Shown here piece by piece: positions 48,322 to 61,467 of a stretch of 64,000 bases of DNA (within the stretch, counting starts at the first letter, position 1; each line of letters begins with the position of its first letter). The notes under the pieces were generated by a model. That model was not told the DNA's origin, did no database searches, and saw only the letters and a program-made list of their open reading frames with translations. Origin of the DNA: Channallabes apus. Its lineage: Eukaryota; Chordata; Actinopteri; Siluriformes; Clariidae. A program made the translations under genes and the position numbers. Where the stretch lies: the NCBI GenBank assembly GCA_030522415.1, contig CM060104.1:17983229-18047228 (forward strand), written 5' to 3'.

Positions 48322-51300
48322 TGAGATTGAGGGTCCTAGGGGGCCAGAAACGGGACATCGACTCAACCCCTCGCTCCTGTCTTCCGGTCCTTGTGACCGT
48401 TAACAACAGGACCCACACGGTATGGGCCCTCATTGACTCTGGAGCCGACCAGAACCTGATCTGCCCCCGCACAGTAGGAAACCTCAAGATCTCATCCATC
48501 CCTCTTGAGCGCCCTCTTCCTGTTCAAGCTCTGGATGGTAGCAGCCTCAACCCCATCACTCATCGCACTCTTCCCATCAGTCTAAGAATTTCCGGCAACC
48601 ACACAGAGTCCATCTCATTTCTCATCATGCGCAGATCCCACACCCCAATTGTTCTTGGGCGCCCCTGGCTAGTACAACATAACCCTCATATAGACTGGGT
48701 CCGTAACACGATCATTGGCTGGAACCCATCTTGCCTGTCCTCATGCCTTGTTTCTGCTTCCATCCAGCCTCCCTCTGCTACTGATAAGGCGCAGTTCCCC
48801 CTTCCCGCCAATGTGCCCCTGGAATATGCTGACCTCCGTGAGGTCTTCAGTAAGTCTCGTGCCACCTCCCTGCCTCCACATCGACCCTATGATTGTGCCA
48901 TCGATCTTCTTCCAGGCGCAGCCCCCCCAAGGGGGCGTCTCTACTCCCTCTCTTCCCCCGAGAGAGGTGCCATGAACCAATATATCACAGAATCACTAGC
49001 AGCTGGAATTATTCGACCATCTTCGTCACCGGCAGGTGCGGGATTTTTCTTCGTTGAGAAGAAAGACAAGTCCTTACGGCCCTGCATCGATTATCGGGGA
49101 CTTAATGAGATAACAGTTAAAAATCGTTACCCCCTTCCTCTCATGACCACGGCTTTCGAACTATTGCAGGGAGCACGTGTCTTTACAAAACTCGACCTCC
49201 GAAATGCCTACCACCTCGTCAGGATAAGAGAAGGGGATGAGTGGAAAACTGCATTTAACACTCCTACTGGCCACTATGAGTATCTGGTGGTACCTTTTGG
49301 ACTAACCAATGCGCCCGCAGTTTTTCAAGCTCTGATAAACGACGTCTTAAGGGACTTTCTGAACGTGTTTGTGTTTGTCTACCTTGATGACATTCTAATC
49401 TTTTCTCACTCCCTGGATGAACACATCACCCATGTCCGTCAGGTACTACAGAGGCTGCTGGAGAACAAACTGTTCGTCAAGGCAGAAAAATGCGAGTTTC
49501 ACCAGAAGTCCACCTCTTTTCTGGGGTTTGTCATTTCTCCCTCCAAGATCCAGATGGAGCCCTCCAAAGTCAAGGCTGTTACGGATTGGCCCACGCCCTC
49601 TTCTAGACGAGAACTCCAACGCTTCTTGGGGTTTGCCAATTTTTACCGCAGGTTCATAAAGAATTATAGCACAGTGGCTGCTCCCCTCACAGCTCTCACT
49701 TCCTCAAAGCTACCCTTTCTGTGGAACACAAGGGCAGAAGAGTCCTTTATGAACCTCAAACGGAGATTCACTTCAGCACCCGTTCTCACCATCCCAGACC
49801 CCTCCCTCCAATTCACCGTCGAGGTGGATGCTTCTGAAACAGGGGCTGGAGCCATCCTCTCTCAGAGAAGCCCCAAGGACAACAAGCTGCATCCCTGTTC
49901 TTTTCTCTCTCACCGATTAACTCCAACAGAACAAAATTATGACATCGGCGACAGAGAGCTACTGGCTATCAAACTAGCCCTCGAGGAGTGGAGACATTGG
50001 TTGGAGGGGGCCCAGCACCCCTTTCTGGTCTGGACTGACCACAGAAACCTGGAGTACTTAAAATCAGCCAAAAGATTAAACGCCCGCCAAGCCCGCTGGT
50101 CCCTGTTTTTCTCTAGATTCAACTTCACCATATCCTACCGCCCAGGCTCTAAGAACACCAAACCCGATGCTCTTTCCCGACAGTTCTCTCCGCCCCAGGA
50201 TATCGCTCTTAGGGGAAACATCCTCCCACCGCACTGTATGGTGGCTGCTACCCAGCAGGACATCGAAGCTCTGGTCAGACAGACCCTAGAACAAGAGCCA
50301 GGCCCAAGTAACGCCCCCGCCAACCGCCTATTCGTCCCTCAATCAGTTCGCCCACAGGTCCTTGAATGGGGACACTGCTCCAGATTGGCCTGTCACCCGG
50401 GAGGGGCACGAACCCTGTACCTGATCCAGCAACGCTTCTGGTGGGCTACCATGAGGGAGGATATCGTCGGATTTGTGGCAGCATGTCAGACATGTTCAAG
50501 AAACAAGTCATCCAACCAACCTCCAGCAGGCCTCCTTAAACCACTCCCCATCCCTCACCGCCCTTGGTCTCACATCGCACTGGATTTTGTTACAGGACTC
50601 CCAACTTCAGAGGGGAACTCTTGCATTATGACCATTGTGGATCGTTTCTCCAGAGCCGCCCATTTTGTCCCTCTGACCAAACTCCCCTCAGCCAAGGAGA
50701 CTGCCGAGCTGCTCATCCTTCATGTTTTTCGACTACATGGACTTCCTATCGACATTGTCTCTGACAGGGGACCCCAGTTCTCTGCACACTTCTGGAAGGC
50801 CTTCTGTAGACTCATTGGTGCCATGCCAAGTCTGTCTTCTGGTTATCATCCACAATCTAATGGACAGACGGAGAGAACAAACCAAAAGCTGGAAACCTCT
50901 CTGAGATGCATGACGTCACAGAACCCCTCTTCATGGAGCAGGATGCTCCCATGGGTGGAATATGCCCACAACTCTCTCCCCACGTCATCTACCGGGATGT
51001 CCCCCTTTCAGTGTTGTTTGGGCTATCAACCACCCCTGTTTCCTTCTCAGGAAGAAGAAGTAGCGGTCCCTTCTGCACAGAGTTTCGTGCGACGTTGCAA
51101 GAGGACTTGGCAGAGAGCTCGGTTCCAACTCTTAAAGTCAGTACAAGCCTTCAAACTACAAGCCGATCGACGGCGCTCGATTGCTCCAAGATACAAGGTC
51201 GGCGATAGAGTAATGCTTGCCACACGGGACATTCCCCTCAAAACTATCTCACGAAAACTATCCCCTAGGTTCATTGGCCCGTTTACAGTCACTAAAGTTA

Positions 51301-51647
51301 TCAACCCTTGCTCTGTCAGGTTACGCCTGCCTTCCACTATGCACAGAATAAACCCCGCCTTCCACGTCTCGCAAATCAAGCGCTTGGTTACCAACCCTCT
51401 ATGTCCACCCACCCACCCACCTCCTCCTCCCCGTTTCATCGATGGTGGCAAAGCATTCACGGTCCGTCGACTTCTTAAGTCCCGCCGCAGAGGGAGGGGC
51501 GTCCAGTATCTGGTAGACTGGGAGGGCTACGGCCCTGAGGAGAGGAGCTGGGTTCCTGCCAGATTTATTCTAGACCCCAAATTAATATTAGAATTTCATA
51601 AACATTTCCCTGAGGCGCCCCGCCCAAACGCCCAGAGGCGTTCGTAA
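48153..51647 (+). CDS. Gypsy Pol polyprotein (protease, RT, RNase H, integrase, chromodomain)
   Basis: The open frame has 1,164 codons; true Pol probably starts at the frameshift near 48318, so about the first 55 codons overlap gag. The aspartic protease has [12 protein letters not shown] (about residue 94). Reverse transcriptase has [12 protein letters not shown] and the YLDD active site (about 410). RNase H starts [14 protein letters not shown] (about 556). Integrase has an HHCC zinc region (about 735-785) and a DDE core with [16 protein letters not shown] and NGQTERTNQ. The C-terminal chromodomain ([18 protein letters not shown], about 1115-1132) can steer integration to modified histones. 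The frame is uninterrupted and every catalytic motif is present. It ends three bases before the polypurine tract. Confidence 0.95.
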   Translation: MQLTLPSCTCSRAHAGRPHPYLSGRTPTSTQGESLLLLRSSRTLSGELSVKRQGPLVRLRVLGGQKRDIDSTPRSCLPVLVTVNNRTHTVWALIDSGADQNLICPRTVGNLKISSIPLERPLPVQALDGSSLNPITHRTLPISLRISGNHTESISFLIMRRSHTPIVLGRPWLVQHNPHIDWVRNTIIGWNPSCLSSCLVSASIQPPSATDKAQFPLPANVPLEYADLREVFSKSRATSLPPHRPYDCAIDLLPGAAPPRGRLYSLSSPERGAMNQYITESLAAGIIRPSSSPAGAGFFFVEKKDKSLRPCIDYRGLNEITVKNRYPLPLMTTAFELLQGARVFTKLDLRNAYHLVRIREGDEWKTAFNTPTGHYEYLVVPFGLTNAPAVFQALINDVLRDFLNVFVFVYLDDILIFSHSLDEHITHVRQVLQRLLENKLFVKAEKCEFHQKSTSFLGFVISPSKIQMEPSKVKAVTDWPTPSSRRELQRFLGFANFYRRFIKNYSTVAAPLTALTSSKLPFLWNTRAEESFMNLKRRFTSAPVLTIPDPSLQFTVEVDASETGAGAILSQRSPKDNKLHPCSFLSHRLTPTEQNYDIGDRELLAIKLALEEWRHWLEGAQHPFLVWTDHRNLEYLKSAKRLNARQARWSLFFSRFNFTISYRPGSKNTKPDALSRQFSPPQDIALRGNILPPHCMVAATQQDIEALVRQTLEQEPGPSNAPANRLFVPQSVRPQVLEWGHCSRLACHPGGARTLYLIQQRFWWATMREDIVGFVAACQTCSRNKSSNQPPAGLLKPLPIPHRPWSHIALDFVTGLPTSEGNSCIMTIVDRFSRAAHFVPLTKLPSAKETAELLILHVFRLHGLPIDIVSDRGPQFSAHFWKAFCRLIGAMPSLSSGYHPQSNGQTERTNQKLETSLRCMTSQNPSSWSRMLPWVEYAHNSLPTSSTGMSPFQCCLGYQPPLFPSQEEEVAVPSAQSFVRRCKRTWQRARFQLLKSVQAFKLQADRRRSIAPRYKVGDRVMLATRDIPLKTISRKLSPRFIGPFTVTKVINPCSVRLRLPSTMHRINPAFHVSQIKRLVTNPLCPPTHPPPPPRFIDGGKAFTVRRLLKSRRRGRGVQYLVDWEGYGPEERSWVPARFILDPKLILEFHKHFPEAPRPNAQRRS
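48312..48345 (+). promoter_or_regulatory. gag-pol recoding site: C5 slip run and 10-bp hairpin over the gag stop
   Basis: GGCCCCCTAG (48312..48321) and CTAGGGGGCC (48336..48345) are perfect complements with a 14-nt loop. The left arm contains the last gag codons, GCC CCC, and the stop TAG. With a Pro tRNA on CCC and the stop in the A site, a slip of one base back re-pairs with CCC and enters the pol frame (CTA GTG AGA). Function is inferred; the hairpin is seen directly. Confidence 0.55.
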
Positions 51648-51648
51648 C

Positions 51649-51656
51649 GGGAGGGG
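51649..51656 (+). other. Polypurine tract
   Basis: GGGAGGGG just upstream of the 3' LTR, the usual plus-strand DNA primer. It follows the pol stop (51645..51647) directly. Confidence 0.7.
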
Positions 51657-51659
51657 TAC

Positions 51660-52349
51660 TGTCACGTTTCCATCACTAATCGCCGTCTTTTCTCCTTTTT
51701 TCCCACGCTGTCATGTCTCTCCCTCACGTGCTTGTGTTTTCCGTCCATCTGTCATGCTCTTACACACACCCGCCCACTTTACACACCGGCATCTCATTCA
51801 CAAACTAATTTCTCCCGGCATTTAAGGAAGCACAGAGCGCGATCTCGTTGCCAGATTATTGCGTGCCTTCAGAGCCCAGTTTTCTCGCGTTTCTTTTTCG
51901 TGCAAATTGTCTCCGTTTTCGACCTCGCCTGTTCTCGGTTTTTTGATTCTAGTCTATCGTTTTGGATCTCGTTCGCTGTTTGTTTCCTGTTGGTTTTGAC
52001 CTTTCGCTTCGGCTCACGATTACGTCTCTGCTCGCTCCCCCTTCGGATTTTTTCGCCCCGCTGACTGACTCATTGGCTTTGAACTCTCGCACTGGCTCAC
52101 GACACCGTCTCTGCTCGCTCCTTTTTGATTCATGCTCCGCGGACTGATTCTACTGGCTTTTCGACCTGTTTTGTCAACTCTGTATTACGTCATTGGGATT
52201 TCCCCCGAAACACGGAAGTACTCGGCTGCCGGCGTGCCACACACTCCCCGTTCAAGTTCGCGTCTGAGCCACGCCCCCTTTGGCGCTATAAACTGCACTT
52301 GGATCCAGCCTCTCTTGCTCTCTCTTCTTTATTTCTGCGCGTCCTGACA
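51660..52349 (+). repeat. Gypsy 3' LTR
   Basis: 690 bp, same start and end as the 5' LTR, with no difference seen on reading. The open frames at 51732..52064 and 52125..52451 are LTR shadows duplicated from the 5' copy. Confidence 0.93.
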
Positions 52350-52917
52350 CTATCCGCCAGTCTAAATCTTCTACCGCTCCTGTTTCTCATGGTGTTCCGC
52401 AGGGCTCTATTCTTGGCCCACTACTGTTCATCATCTACATGCTTCCTCTAGGTAAAATCATCCGCCGTCATGGTTTCAATTTCCACTGTTACAGTATGCA
52501 GACGACACTCAACTCTATATCAGTTTTTGACACTACTATCCCTTTCCCATTAATTCCTTTTCAGATTGTGTTGATGACATAAATGCTTGGATGACTAGTA
52601 ACCTTCTCAAGCTCAATACTGATAAAACATGATTTTTACATGTTGGTTCACCTAAAACCGTTGCAGCTCTCTGTACTGATACTGTTAACATTTCCGGGAC
52701 CTTGGTTAGATCTTCCACCACCGTTAAAAATCTGGGTATAACTTTTGATTCCCATCTTTCCTTTCTACCTCACACTTCTTCACTTACTAAATCTGCCTTC
52801 TATCACCTCCGTAATATAGCTCGTCTACGGCCCTTCTTAGACATCAAGGATGCTGAGACACTGGACCACGCTTTCATTACTTCTCGCCTTGACTACTGTA
52901 ATTCTATGGTTAGATGT
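52350..52917 (+). pseudogene. L2 LINE copy A reverse transcriptase, part 2
   Basis: It resumes right after the Gypsy LTR with TIRQSKSSTAPVSHGVPQGS (RT block B), then the YADD region (HCYSMQTTLNS, frameshifted) and SSTTVKNLGITFDSHLSF. Stops and frameshifts show old decay, in contrast to the intact Gypsy inside it. Confidence 0.75.
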
Positions 52918-53267
52918 TAACCTAGCCATGTCACATTCAAACCTAGAATACTTTACTCCCCTTGAAGAGAATGAACTAATTTCACTCATCTCTTCTGCTA
53001 ATTCATCAACCTGTATATTAGATCCTATACCGACACATTTTCTTAAACAGATAGTACCAGTAATAACAGAACCGCTGTTGAGAATAATTAATTCCTCACT
53101 CAGCATTGGTTATGTTCCAAAATCTTTTAAATTAGCAGTTATAAAACCTATAATTAAGAAACCTGCCCTTGACCCGTGTCAGCTGTCCAATTACAGGCCA
53201 ATATCAAACCTCCCCTTTATCGCTAAGATTCTGGAAAAGATAGTAGCGGAGCAGCTATGCTCATATC
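52918..53267 (+). pseudogene. L2 LINE copy B fragment
   Basis: A separate L2-type segment from upstream of the RT core: PLEENELISLISSANSSTC, DPIPTHFLKQIVPVITEPLL, LSNYRPISNLPFIAKILEKI. It stops abruptly at 53267, where a minus-strand L2 segment begins. Its last 43 bases (53225..53267) recur inverted at 55467..55509. Confidence 0.75.
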
Positions 53268-55522
53268 GACTATTCCATAATTTTGGGGCTTTGTAAGAAA
53301 AAGCTCTGTCCCCAGCTGTAGTTTTCATAATACGTGGTACTGACAAGCAGCCTGCATCCTTTGATTGAAGTAGGCGTGGCGGATCGTAAGACACTAGCAC
53401 TTCGCTCAGATACTGCGGCGCGGGACCATTAAATGCTTTATATGCAGAGGTGGAAAGTAACGAATTACATTTACTCGCGTTACTGTAATTGAGTAGTTTT
53501 TTTGTGTATTTCTACTTTTTAAAGTAGTTTTTAAAATCTGTAATTTTACTTTTACTTAAGTACGTTTTGTTTGAAGTATTGTAATTCGCTACATTTTACA
53601 TCATATTCGCTACTGAGTAAAAAATAAATGAATGAAAATGGTAAAATAATACAAATATTATGCTTTTGCGCTCGTGTGTGTCTATCATGTCCTGGTTGCG
53701 CGCCGCTCCAGACTCCACTCCAGGTTTTCTGACATCGGCAGCTACCTGACCTTCCACACGGTCGCTTCTGCCCTGAGAGTGACATCATCGCGGGAGAGAG
53801 ACGCGGGAAAGAGATTTTTGTGATTTTGGCGTTTTGACATTTGGTTGTGTATTCCGGTTTTGACTTTTTGCCTCCCAATGACTTTGATTATTGCTTTGTC
53901 GCTTTGGTTTGGTTTGTCTTTGTATATATTTGTAGATAATTTCACTGTTTTTGGTTTAGGGAGTCCGGGAAGGTACTTTGTGTTTTTTTTTTGCAGGTAA
54001 TCTAGCTACTAAATATAAATACCATTTTGTTTATTATTTTGACCTGGGTCCATCCTGAATCTGATCCTCCTCCTCCTGTTGTGTGTGTGTGTGTGTGTTT
54101 GTATATACAAACCTCATTATTTCATCAGTTAATGATTGGATCTAGTTCTTTCTGCCATACACCACCATTTCCATACAGTTTAAAATAGAACCCTGAACCA
54201 TTTTTTTTGCTGTCTGGCCCTAGACTGGGACGTAACACCATATTTAAGTGACCACTTTGATTTTCAAGCACAAGAAAGACAACAGCTTTATTATGCAAAG
54301 GTATTCCTTCAGTTAAAAACAACTAGTTTGAGATTTATATCTGCTCATCTTTTTTGAACTACACTAGAATGCCTCATCTCACCCCCGCTGTTAAAAAAAA
54401 TAAAAAAGTAACTCTGTAACTTTTACTCTGAGTAAATTTTTCAATGAGCTACTTTTTACTTTTACTTGAGTAGATTTTTGTAATGGTAACTTTACTTGTA
54501 CTTGAGTAAAATTTCACTGAAGTAACAGTACTTGTACTTGAGTACAAAATTTTATTACTCTTTCCACCTCTGTTTATATGTCAAGAGTAGTATTTTAAAA
54601 TCAATGCGAAATTTCACAGGGAGCCAGTGCAGTGAAGATAGGATTGGGGTGATGTGCTCATATCTTCTGGTTCTCGCTGCTGCATTCTGGACTAGCTGAA
54701 GCTTGTTTATGCACCTAGCTGAAGAACCAGACAGTAAGGCATTACAATCGTTTAGCGACAATATATTTCTTATCATGGCAATATTTCTGAGGTGAAAGAA
54801 TGCTATCCTGGTGATATTACCTACATGAGCTTCAAATGAAAGACTGGAATCTATAATCACGCCGAGGTCTTTTACTGTTGTACTTGATGGAACAGAAAGG
54901 CCATCTAAAGTTACGGTGTGATCTAAGATTTTACTCCTAGTTGTATGCGGTCCTATGACTAGAACTTCTGTCTTATCCGGATTAAGCAGAAGGAAGTTAA
55001 TTAGCATCCATTTTCTTATGTCCTGCACATATTGCTCAACTTTAGTTAGCTGGTTTTTCTCATCAGGTTTTGCTGAGACATATAACTGTGTGTCATCAGC
55101 ATAACAATGAAAACTAATACCATGTTTACGGATTATGTTGCCCAGAGGAAGCATGTAAAGGGAAAAAAGTAGTGGGCCTAAAACTGAACCCTGCGGAACG
55201 CCAAACTCCACTAGAGAACACGAGAGCCAGGAGAGGGCTGTACCCTTAATTACTACAGTACTACATTACACATTACATCTGTGAAGAAGAATAGAATGAT
55301 CAATGGTGTCAAAAGCTGCACTGAGGTCGAGTAATACAAGCATAGTTACACAACCCTGATCAGAGGCCAATAGGAGTTCATTTACTACTTTAACGAGTCC
55401 TGTTTCTGTGCTGTGATTGATGCCTAAATCCTGACTGATACAGTTCATGTATGCCATTTCTATGTAGATATGAGCATAGCTGCTCCGCTACTATCTTTTC
55501 CAGAATCTTTGAGATAAAGGAT
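53268..55522 (-). pseudogene. L2 LINE copy C reverse transcriptase, interrupted by a hAT element
   Basis: Read on minus from 55522: [32 protein letters not shown] (block A), [19 protein letters not shown] (block B), [12 protein letters not shown] (catalytic YADD), and the L2 C-terminal signature [20 protein letters not shown]. After the hAT (53445..54572) the same frame resumes with AFNGPAPQYLSEVLVSYD and FSYKAPKLWNS. The frame is broken by indels around 55230 and by the insertion. No 3' UTR is attached. Confidence 0.8.
53445..54572 (+). mobile_element. Non-autonomous hAT element, copy 1 (1,128 bp)
   Basis: A perfect 8-bp duplication TTTATATG flanks it (53437..53444 and 54573..54580). The ends are CAGAGGTGGAAAGTAACG and, inward from the right, CAGAGGTGGAAAGAGTAATA, typical Tol2-like hAT termini. 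The same sequence occurs inverted at 61748..62793. No hAT transposase domain is seen. Confidence 0.92.
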
Positions 55523-55523
55523 T

Positions 55524-56694
<1,171 letters not shown>

Positions 56695-56696
56695 CA

Positions 56697-57170
56697 TGTG
56701 GCCAATTCAAATATCTTCTGGTTTTGGTCGACAAGTTTTCTAGATGGGTGGAAGCTTTCCCGTGTGCTCGAGAGAACACAAAGGTGGTGACCCGAGTCCT
56801 AGCAAAAGAAATAATTCCTCGTTATGGTGTGCCTCATGCTATTCACTCAGATAAAGGGACACCTTTTACATCACAGGTAACACAGAATTTGTGTAAATAT
56901 CTTTCACTGTCCTGGCATTTTCACATTCCTTATCATCCACTGCCATCAGGTATAGTATAAAGAACAAATAAGATACTGAAAAAAAATTGACTAAGTCAAT
57001 GCAAACTATGGGGAGTAAAAACTTGGTTGATTTGTTATCTGCTGTTCTAGCTGAAATGAGAATGACACAGAGAAAAGATATGCACATGTCACCACATGAA
57101 TTTATATTTGGCAGACCCTTTCCCATGCCATGGAGGAGAAACCCGTGATAGGAACAACTGATCTTGATGT
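56697..57170 (+). pseudogene. Retroviral-type integrase fragment (endogenous retrovirus or related LTR element)
   Basis: Encodes part of an integrase catalytic core: LLVLVDKFSRWVEAFPC (first Asp) and GVPHAIHSDKGTPFTS (second Asp). The region that should hold the catalytic Glu ends in a stop near 56958. A shifted frame later shows MSPHEFIFGRPFPMPW, typical of the integrase C-terminal part. No gag, RT or envelope is attached. It is an old, non-functional fragment adjoining the Tc1 terminus at 56694. Confidence 0.7.
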
Positions 57171-57173
57171 ACA

Positions 57174-57928
57174 TGTAGATGCGGTCATGTTATTTCACTA
57201 GGTTTGACGCGTAGCTTTGGTTTGATCATTTACTCACAAGAACGGAAGTTTGATGATTTCTTTGTCTCTGTATTTTATTTTCAGCATCAAATATTCAACA
57301 CTTCATACAGTCGTCTTGAGTAAATCCACTGTGGTTACAACACCTGTTGCTATATTGAATGGTTCAATGTTACCTTATAACGACTCAACATCTCATACAG
57401 TCTTCTCGCAACTTCCCGTATTCGGGTCTGTACTCAGTTTCAACAATGTCTAAATTACGTGCGTCGTTCGTAAGCGTCTCTAATTCAATAGACATTGCAT
57501 TTAGTTGGTTTTGCTTGCCTTTTCTTGCTTCCAGCGCCTCGTTGAGGTTCTTTCTGCTCGTCTCGTAGAGCGCCTTTAGGCTCTCCAGCCAAGTGCTGGG
57601 AGCGTTGTCCTCTTTGTTCGGCATGGTGAAGTTCAAGGCGCGCTATTCTCTTTTACTTTCCCTTTCAGCGTTCACTTGTTTTCGTTCAAGCAGTGGAAAG
57701 CTTTTGACTTTATTGTAGATGCGGTCATGTTATTTCACTAGTTTTGACTCACTAGCTTTGGTTTGATCATTTACTCACAAGAACGGAAGTTCGATGATTT
57801 CTTTGTCTTGGTATTTTATTTTCAGCATCAAAGATTCAATACTTCATACAGTCGTCTTGAGTAAATCGACTGTGGTTACAACATCGATGTTGCTGTATCG
57901 AATGGTTCAGTGTTACCTTATAACGACA
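57174..57928. repeat. Direct repeats of about 213 bp, 540 bp apart (possible miniature LTR element)
   Basis: 57174..57384 and 57714..57928 are near-identical, both starting TGTAGATGCGGTCATG; the second ends ACGACA, so it has TG...CA ends. On the minus strand each repeat contains GTTATAAGG (TATA-like) and AAATAAAATACC (poly(A) signal-like). They enclose about 330 bp with a small open frame on minus. No target duplication and no clear primer site or polypurine tract were found, so a plain tandem duplication is equally possible. Confidence 0.55.
57385..57624 (-). CDS. Unidentified small ORF between the direct repeats
   Basis: About 79 codons from the ATG at 57624 (MPNKEDNAPSTWLESLKALY), charged and probably helical or coiled-coil (NLNEALEARKGKQNQLNAM), with a CpG-rich, coding-like composition unlike its flanks. 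The ATG has a good context (TTCACCATG). It stops close to the downstream repeat. I do not recognise the family; a gag-like fragment or the first exon of a captured gene are possible. Low confidence that it is expressed. Confidence 0.3.
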   Translation of the reverse strand: MPNKEDNAPSTWLESLKALYETSRKNLNEALEARKGKQNQLNAMSIELETLTNDARNLDIVETEYRPEYGKLREDCMRC

Positions 57929-58176
57929 GCTTCATTATATCTATCTCGTTGCGTTTAGCTCACGGTCAAAAGCTTGTGTTTCCATAGCCTTCCGCATCTA
58001 AACTGAACTTTCTATCATACGATAGTCATACAAATACATGTAATAGTGGAATGACATCACAGACCAACTTATGATTGTCAAAATGGATGCTTAACTAACA
58101 CATTCAGAGCTTATGGCTTATGTAATAAACTTAATGCTTAACTAATGAACAGAATAAGATAGAATAAACGAATTTT
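57929..58176. other. Unassigned spacer, nothing recognised
   Basis: AT-rich, no frame or repeat recognised. Confidence 0.5.
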
Positions 58177-59145
<969 letters not shown>

Positions 59146-59168
59146 TATGTATGTATGTATGTATGTAT

Positions 59169-59187
59169 GCAGATGGCAAGTTGACAG

Positions 59188-59230
<43 letters not shown>

Positions 59231-59250
59231 ACAGTCAACTTGCCATCTGC
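59169..59250. repeat. 17-bp perfect palindromic arms around (TA)n
   Basis: GCAGATGGCAAGTTGAC (59169..59185) is exactly mirrored by GTCAACTTGCCATCTGC (59234..59250), with a TA run between. A (TGTA)n tract precedes it at 59146..59167. Possibly a MITE. Confidence 0.8.
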
Positions 59251-59274
59251 AATTATTGTTAAAAACAAAACAAA

Positions 59275-61467
59275 TGTCCAGCATGTGCTGGGTCTTCCCC
59301 GGGGTCTCTTTCCAGTGGGGCGTGTCCGGAACACCTCACAAGGGAGGCGTCCAGGGGGCATCCTAAATAGATGCCCAAGCCACCTCATCCGGCTTCTCTC
59401 GATGCGGAGGAGCAGTGGCTCTACACTGAGCCCCTCCCGAATGACTGAGCTTCTTACCCTATCTCTAAGGGAGAGCCCAGACACCCTGCGGAGGAAACTC
59501 ATTTCGGCCGCTTGTATTCGCGATCTTGTTCTTTCGGTCACTACCCACAGCTCATGACCATAGGTGAGGGTAGGAACGTAGATCGACCGGTAAATTGAGA
59601 GCTTTGCCCTTTTGGCTCAGCTCCTTCTTCACCACGACAGCTCCTTCTCCACCCTTTTCCGGCTAAGAACCATGGCCTCAGATTTGGAGGTGCTGATTCT
59701 CATCGCAGCCGCTTCACACTCGGCTGCGAACCGATCCAGTGAGAGCTGTAAGTCGCAGGATGATGAGCCCAACAGAACAACGTCATCTGCAAAAAGCAGT
59801 GACCCAATCCTGAGCCCACCAAACTGTACCCCCTCAACACCCTGGCTGCGCCTAGAAATCCTGTCCATAAAAATTATGAACAGGATCGGTGACAAAGGGC
59901 AGCCCTGTCGGAGTCCTACTCTCACCCGGAAACAGGTCCGACTTACTACCGGCAATGCGGACCAAGCTCCGACACCGGTTGTACAGGGACCGGACAGCCC
60001 TTAACAGGGAATCCGATATCCCATACTCCCCGAGCACCCCCCACAGGACTCCCTGAGGGACACGGTCGAATGCCTTCTCCAAGTCCACAAAGCACATGTA
60101 GACTGGTTGGGCAAACTCCCATGACCCCTCCAGGACCCTGCTAAGGGTGTAGAGCTGGTCCACTGTTCCGCGACCTGGATGAAAACCACACTGCTCCTCC
60201 TGAATCCGAGGTTCGACTATCCGACGGACTCTCCTTTCCAGGACCCCTGAATAGACTTTCCGGGGGAGGCTGAGGAGTGTGATCCCTCTGTAGTTTGAAC
60301 CTTCTTGAAGAGGGGGACCACCACCCCGCTTTGCCAGTCCAGAGGCACTGTCCCCGATGTCCATGCAATGTTGCAGAGATGTGTCAACAATGACAGCCCT
60401 ATAACATCCAGAGCCTTGAGGAACTCCGGGCGGATCTCATCCACCCCCGGGGCCCCGCCACCACGGAGCTTTTTGATCACCTCGGCGACCTCGGCCCCAG
60501 AGATGGAAGAGTCCACCTCCATGTCCCCAGACTCTGCTTCCTCATCGGAAGGCATGTTGGTGGAATTAAGGAGGTCTTCGAAGTACTCCCCCCACCGACC
60601 CACAACGTCCCGAGTCGAGGTCAGCAGCGCACCATCACCACTATACACTGTGTTGACCGTGCACTGCTTTCCCCTCCTGAGACGCCGGATGGTGGACCAG
60701 AATTTCTTCAAAGCCGTCTCGAAGTCATTCTCCATGGCCTCCCCAAACTCCTCCCACGCCCGGGTTTTTGCCTCAGCAACCACCGAAGCTGCATTCCGCT
60801 TGGCCTGCCGGTACCTATCAGCTGCCTCCGGAGTGCCACCAGCCAAAAAGGCCCAGTAAGACTCCTTCTTCAGCTTGATGGCATCCCTCACCGCCGGTGT
60901 CCACCAACGGGTTCTTGGGTTGCCACCACAACAGGCACCGACCACCTTACGGCCACAGCTCCGGTCGGCCGCCTCGACAAATGGAGGCGCGGAACATAGT
61001 CCATTCGGACTCAATGTCCCCCACCTCCCCCAGGACGTGGTTGAAGCTTTGCCGGCGGTGGGAGTTGAAGCTCGTCCTGACAGGGGACTCTGCCAGATGT
61101 TCCCAGCAGACCCTCACAATATGTTTGGGTCTACCAGGCCTGACCGGCATCCTACCCCACCAACGAAGCCAACTCACCACCAGGTGGTGATCAGTTGACA
61201 GCTCCACCCCTCTCTTCACCCGAGTGTCCAAGACATGTGGCCGCAAGTCCGACGACACGACCACAAAGTCGATCATCGAACTGCGGCCTAGGGTGTCCTG
61301 GTGCCAGGTGCACATATGGACACCCTTATGCCTGAACATGGTGTTCGTTATGGACAATCCGTGATGAGCACAGAAGTTCATTACCAAAACACCGCTCTGG
61401 TTCAGCGCATATCTGGTTCAGCGGTGGAGACTCAGGTAGAAAGTTCCAGTCCTGAACTATCGAATTC
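59275..61467 (-). pseudogene. RTE/Rex3-like non-LTR retrotransposon, truncated at both ends
   Basis: Read on minus: the end of an apurinic endonuclease domain (GRSSMIDFVVVSSDLRPHVL, then ELSTDHHLVVSWL), a linker with WWTPAVRDAIKLKKESYWAF, and RT blocks (GVDEIRPEFLK, SNYRGITLLSLPRKVYSGVL, FVDLEKAFDRVPQGVLW with a catalytic Asp, GLRQGCPLSPILF, LLFADDVVLLGSSS with the FADD site). The C-terminal region is LRWLGHLFRMPPGR-like. Frameshifts fall near 60300, 59940 and 59560. The endonuclease start and the 3' end are missing. The set of motifs fits the RTE clade, Rex3-like, common in fish. Confidence 0.8.

Larger units (their letters stand above)
46692..52349 (+). mobile_element. Full-length Ty3/Gypsy chromovirus (Tf1/sushi-type) retrotransposon
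   Basis: 5,658 bp with two 690-bp LTRs (46692..47381 and 51660..52349) that look identical base for base. Target duplication CTATC lies at 46687..46691 and 52350..52354. Between the LTRs are a primer site, open gag, open pol in the -1 frame, and a purine-rich tract. The C-terminal chromodomain places it among chromoviruses. Identical LTRs and unbroken ORFs suggest a recent, possibly competent insertion. It sits in sense orientation inside an L2 LINE. Confidence 0.95.

Noticed and set aside
51732..52451. Frames of 110 and 108 codons on plus
   Set aside because: They lie in the Gypsy 3' LTR and are duplicated in the 5' LTR, so they are non-coding LTR sequence.
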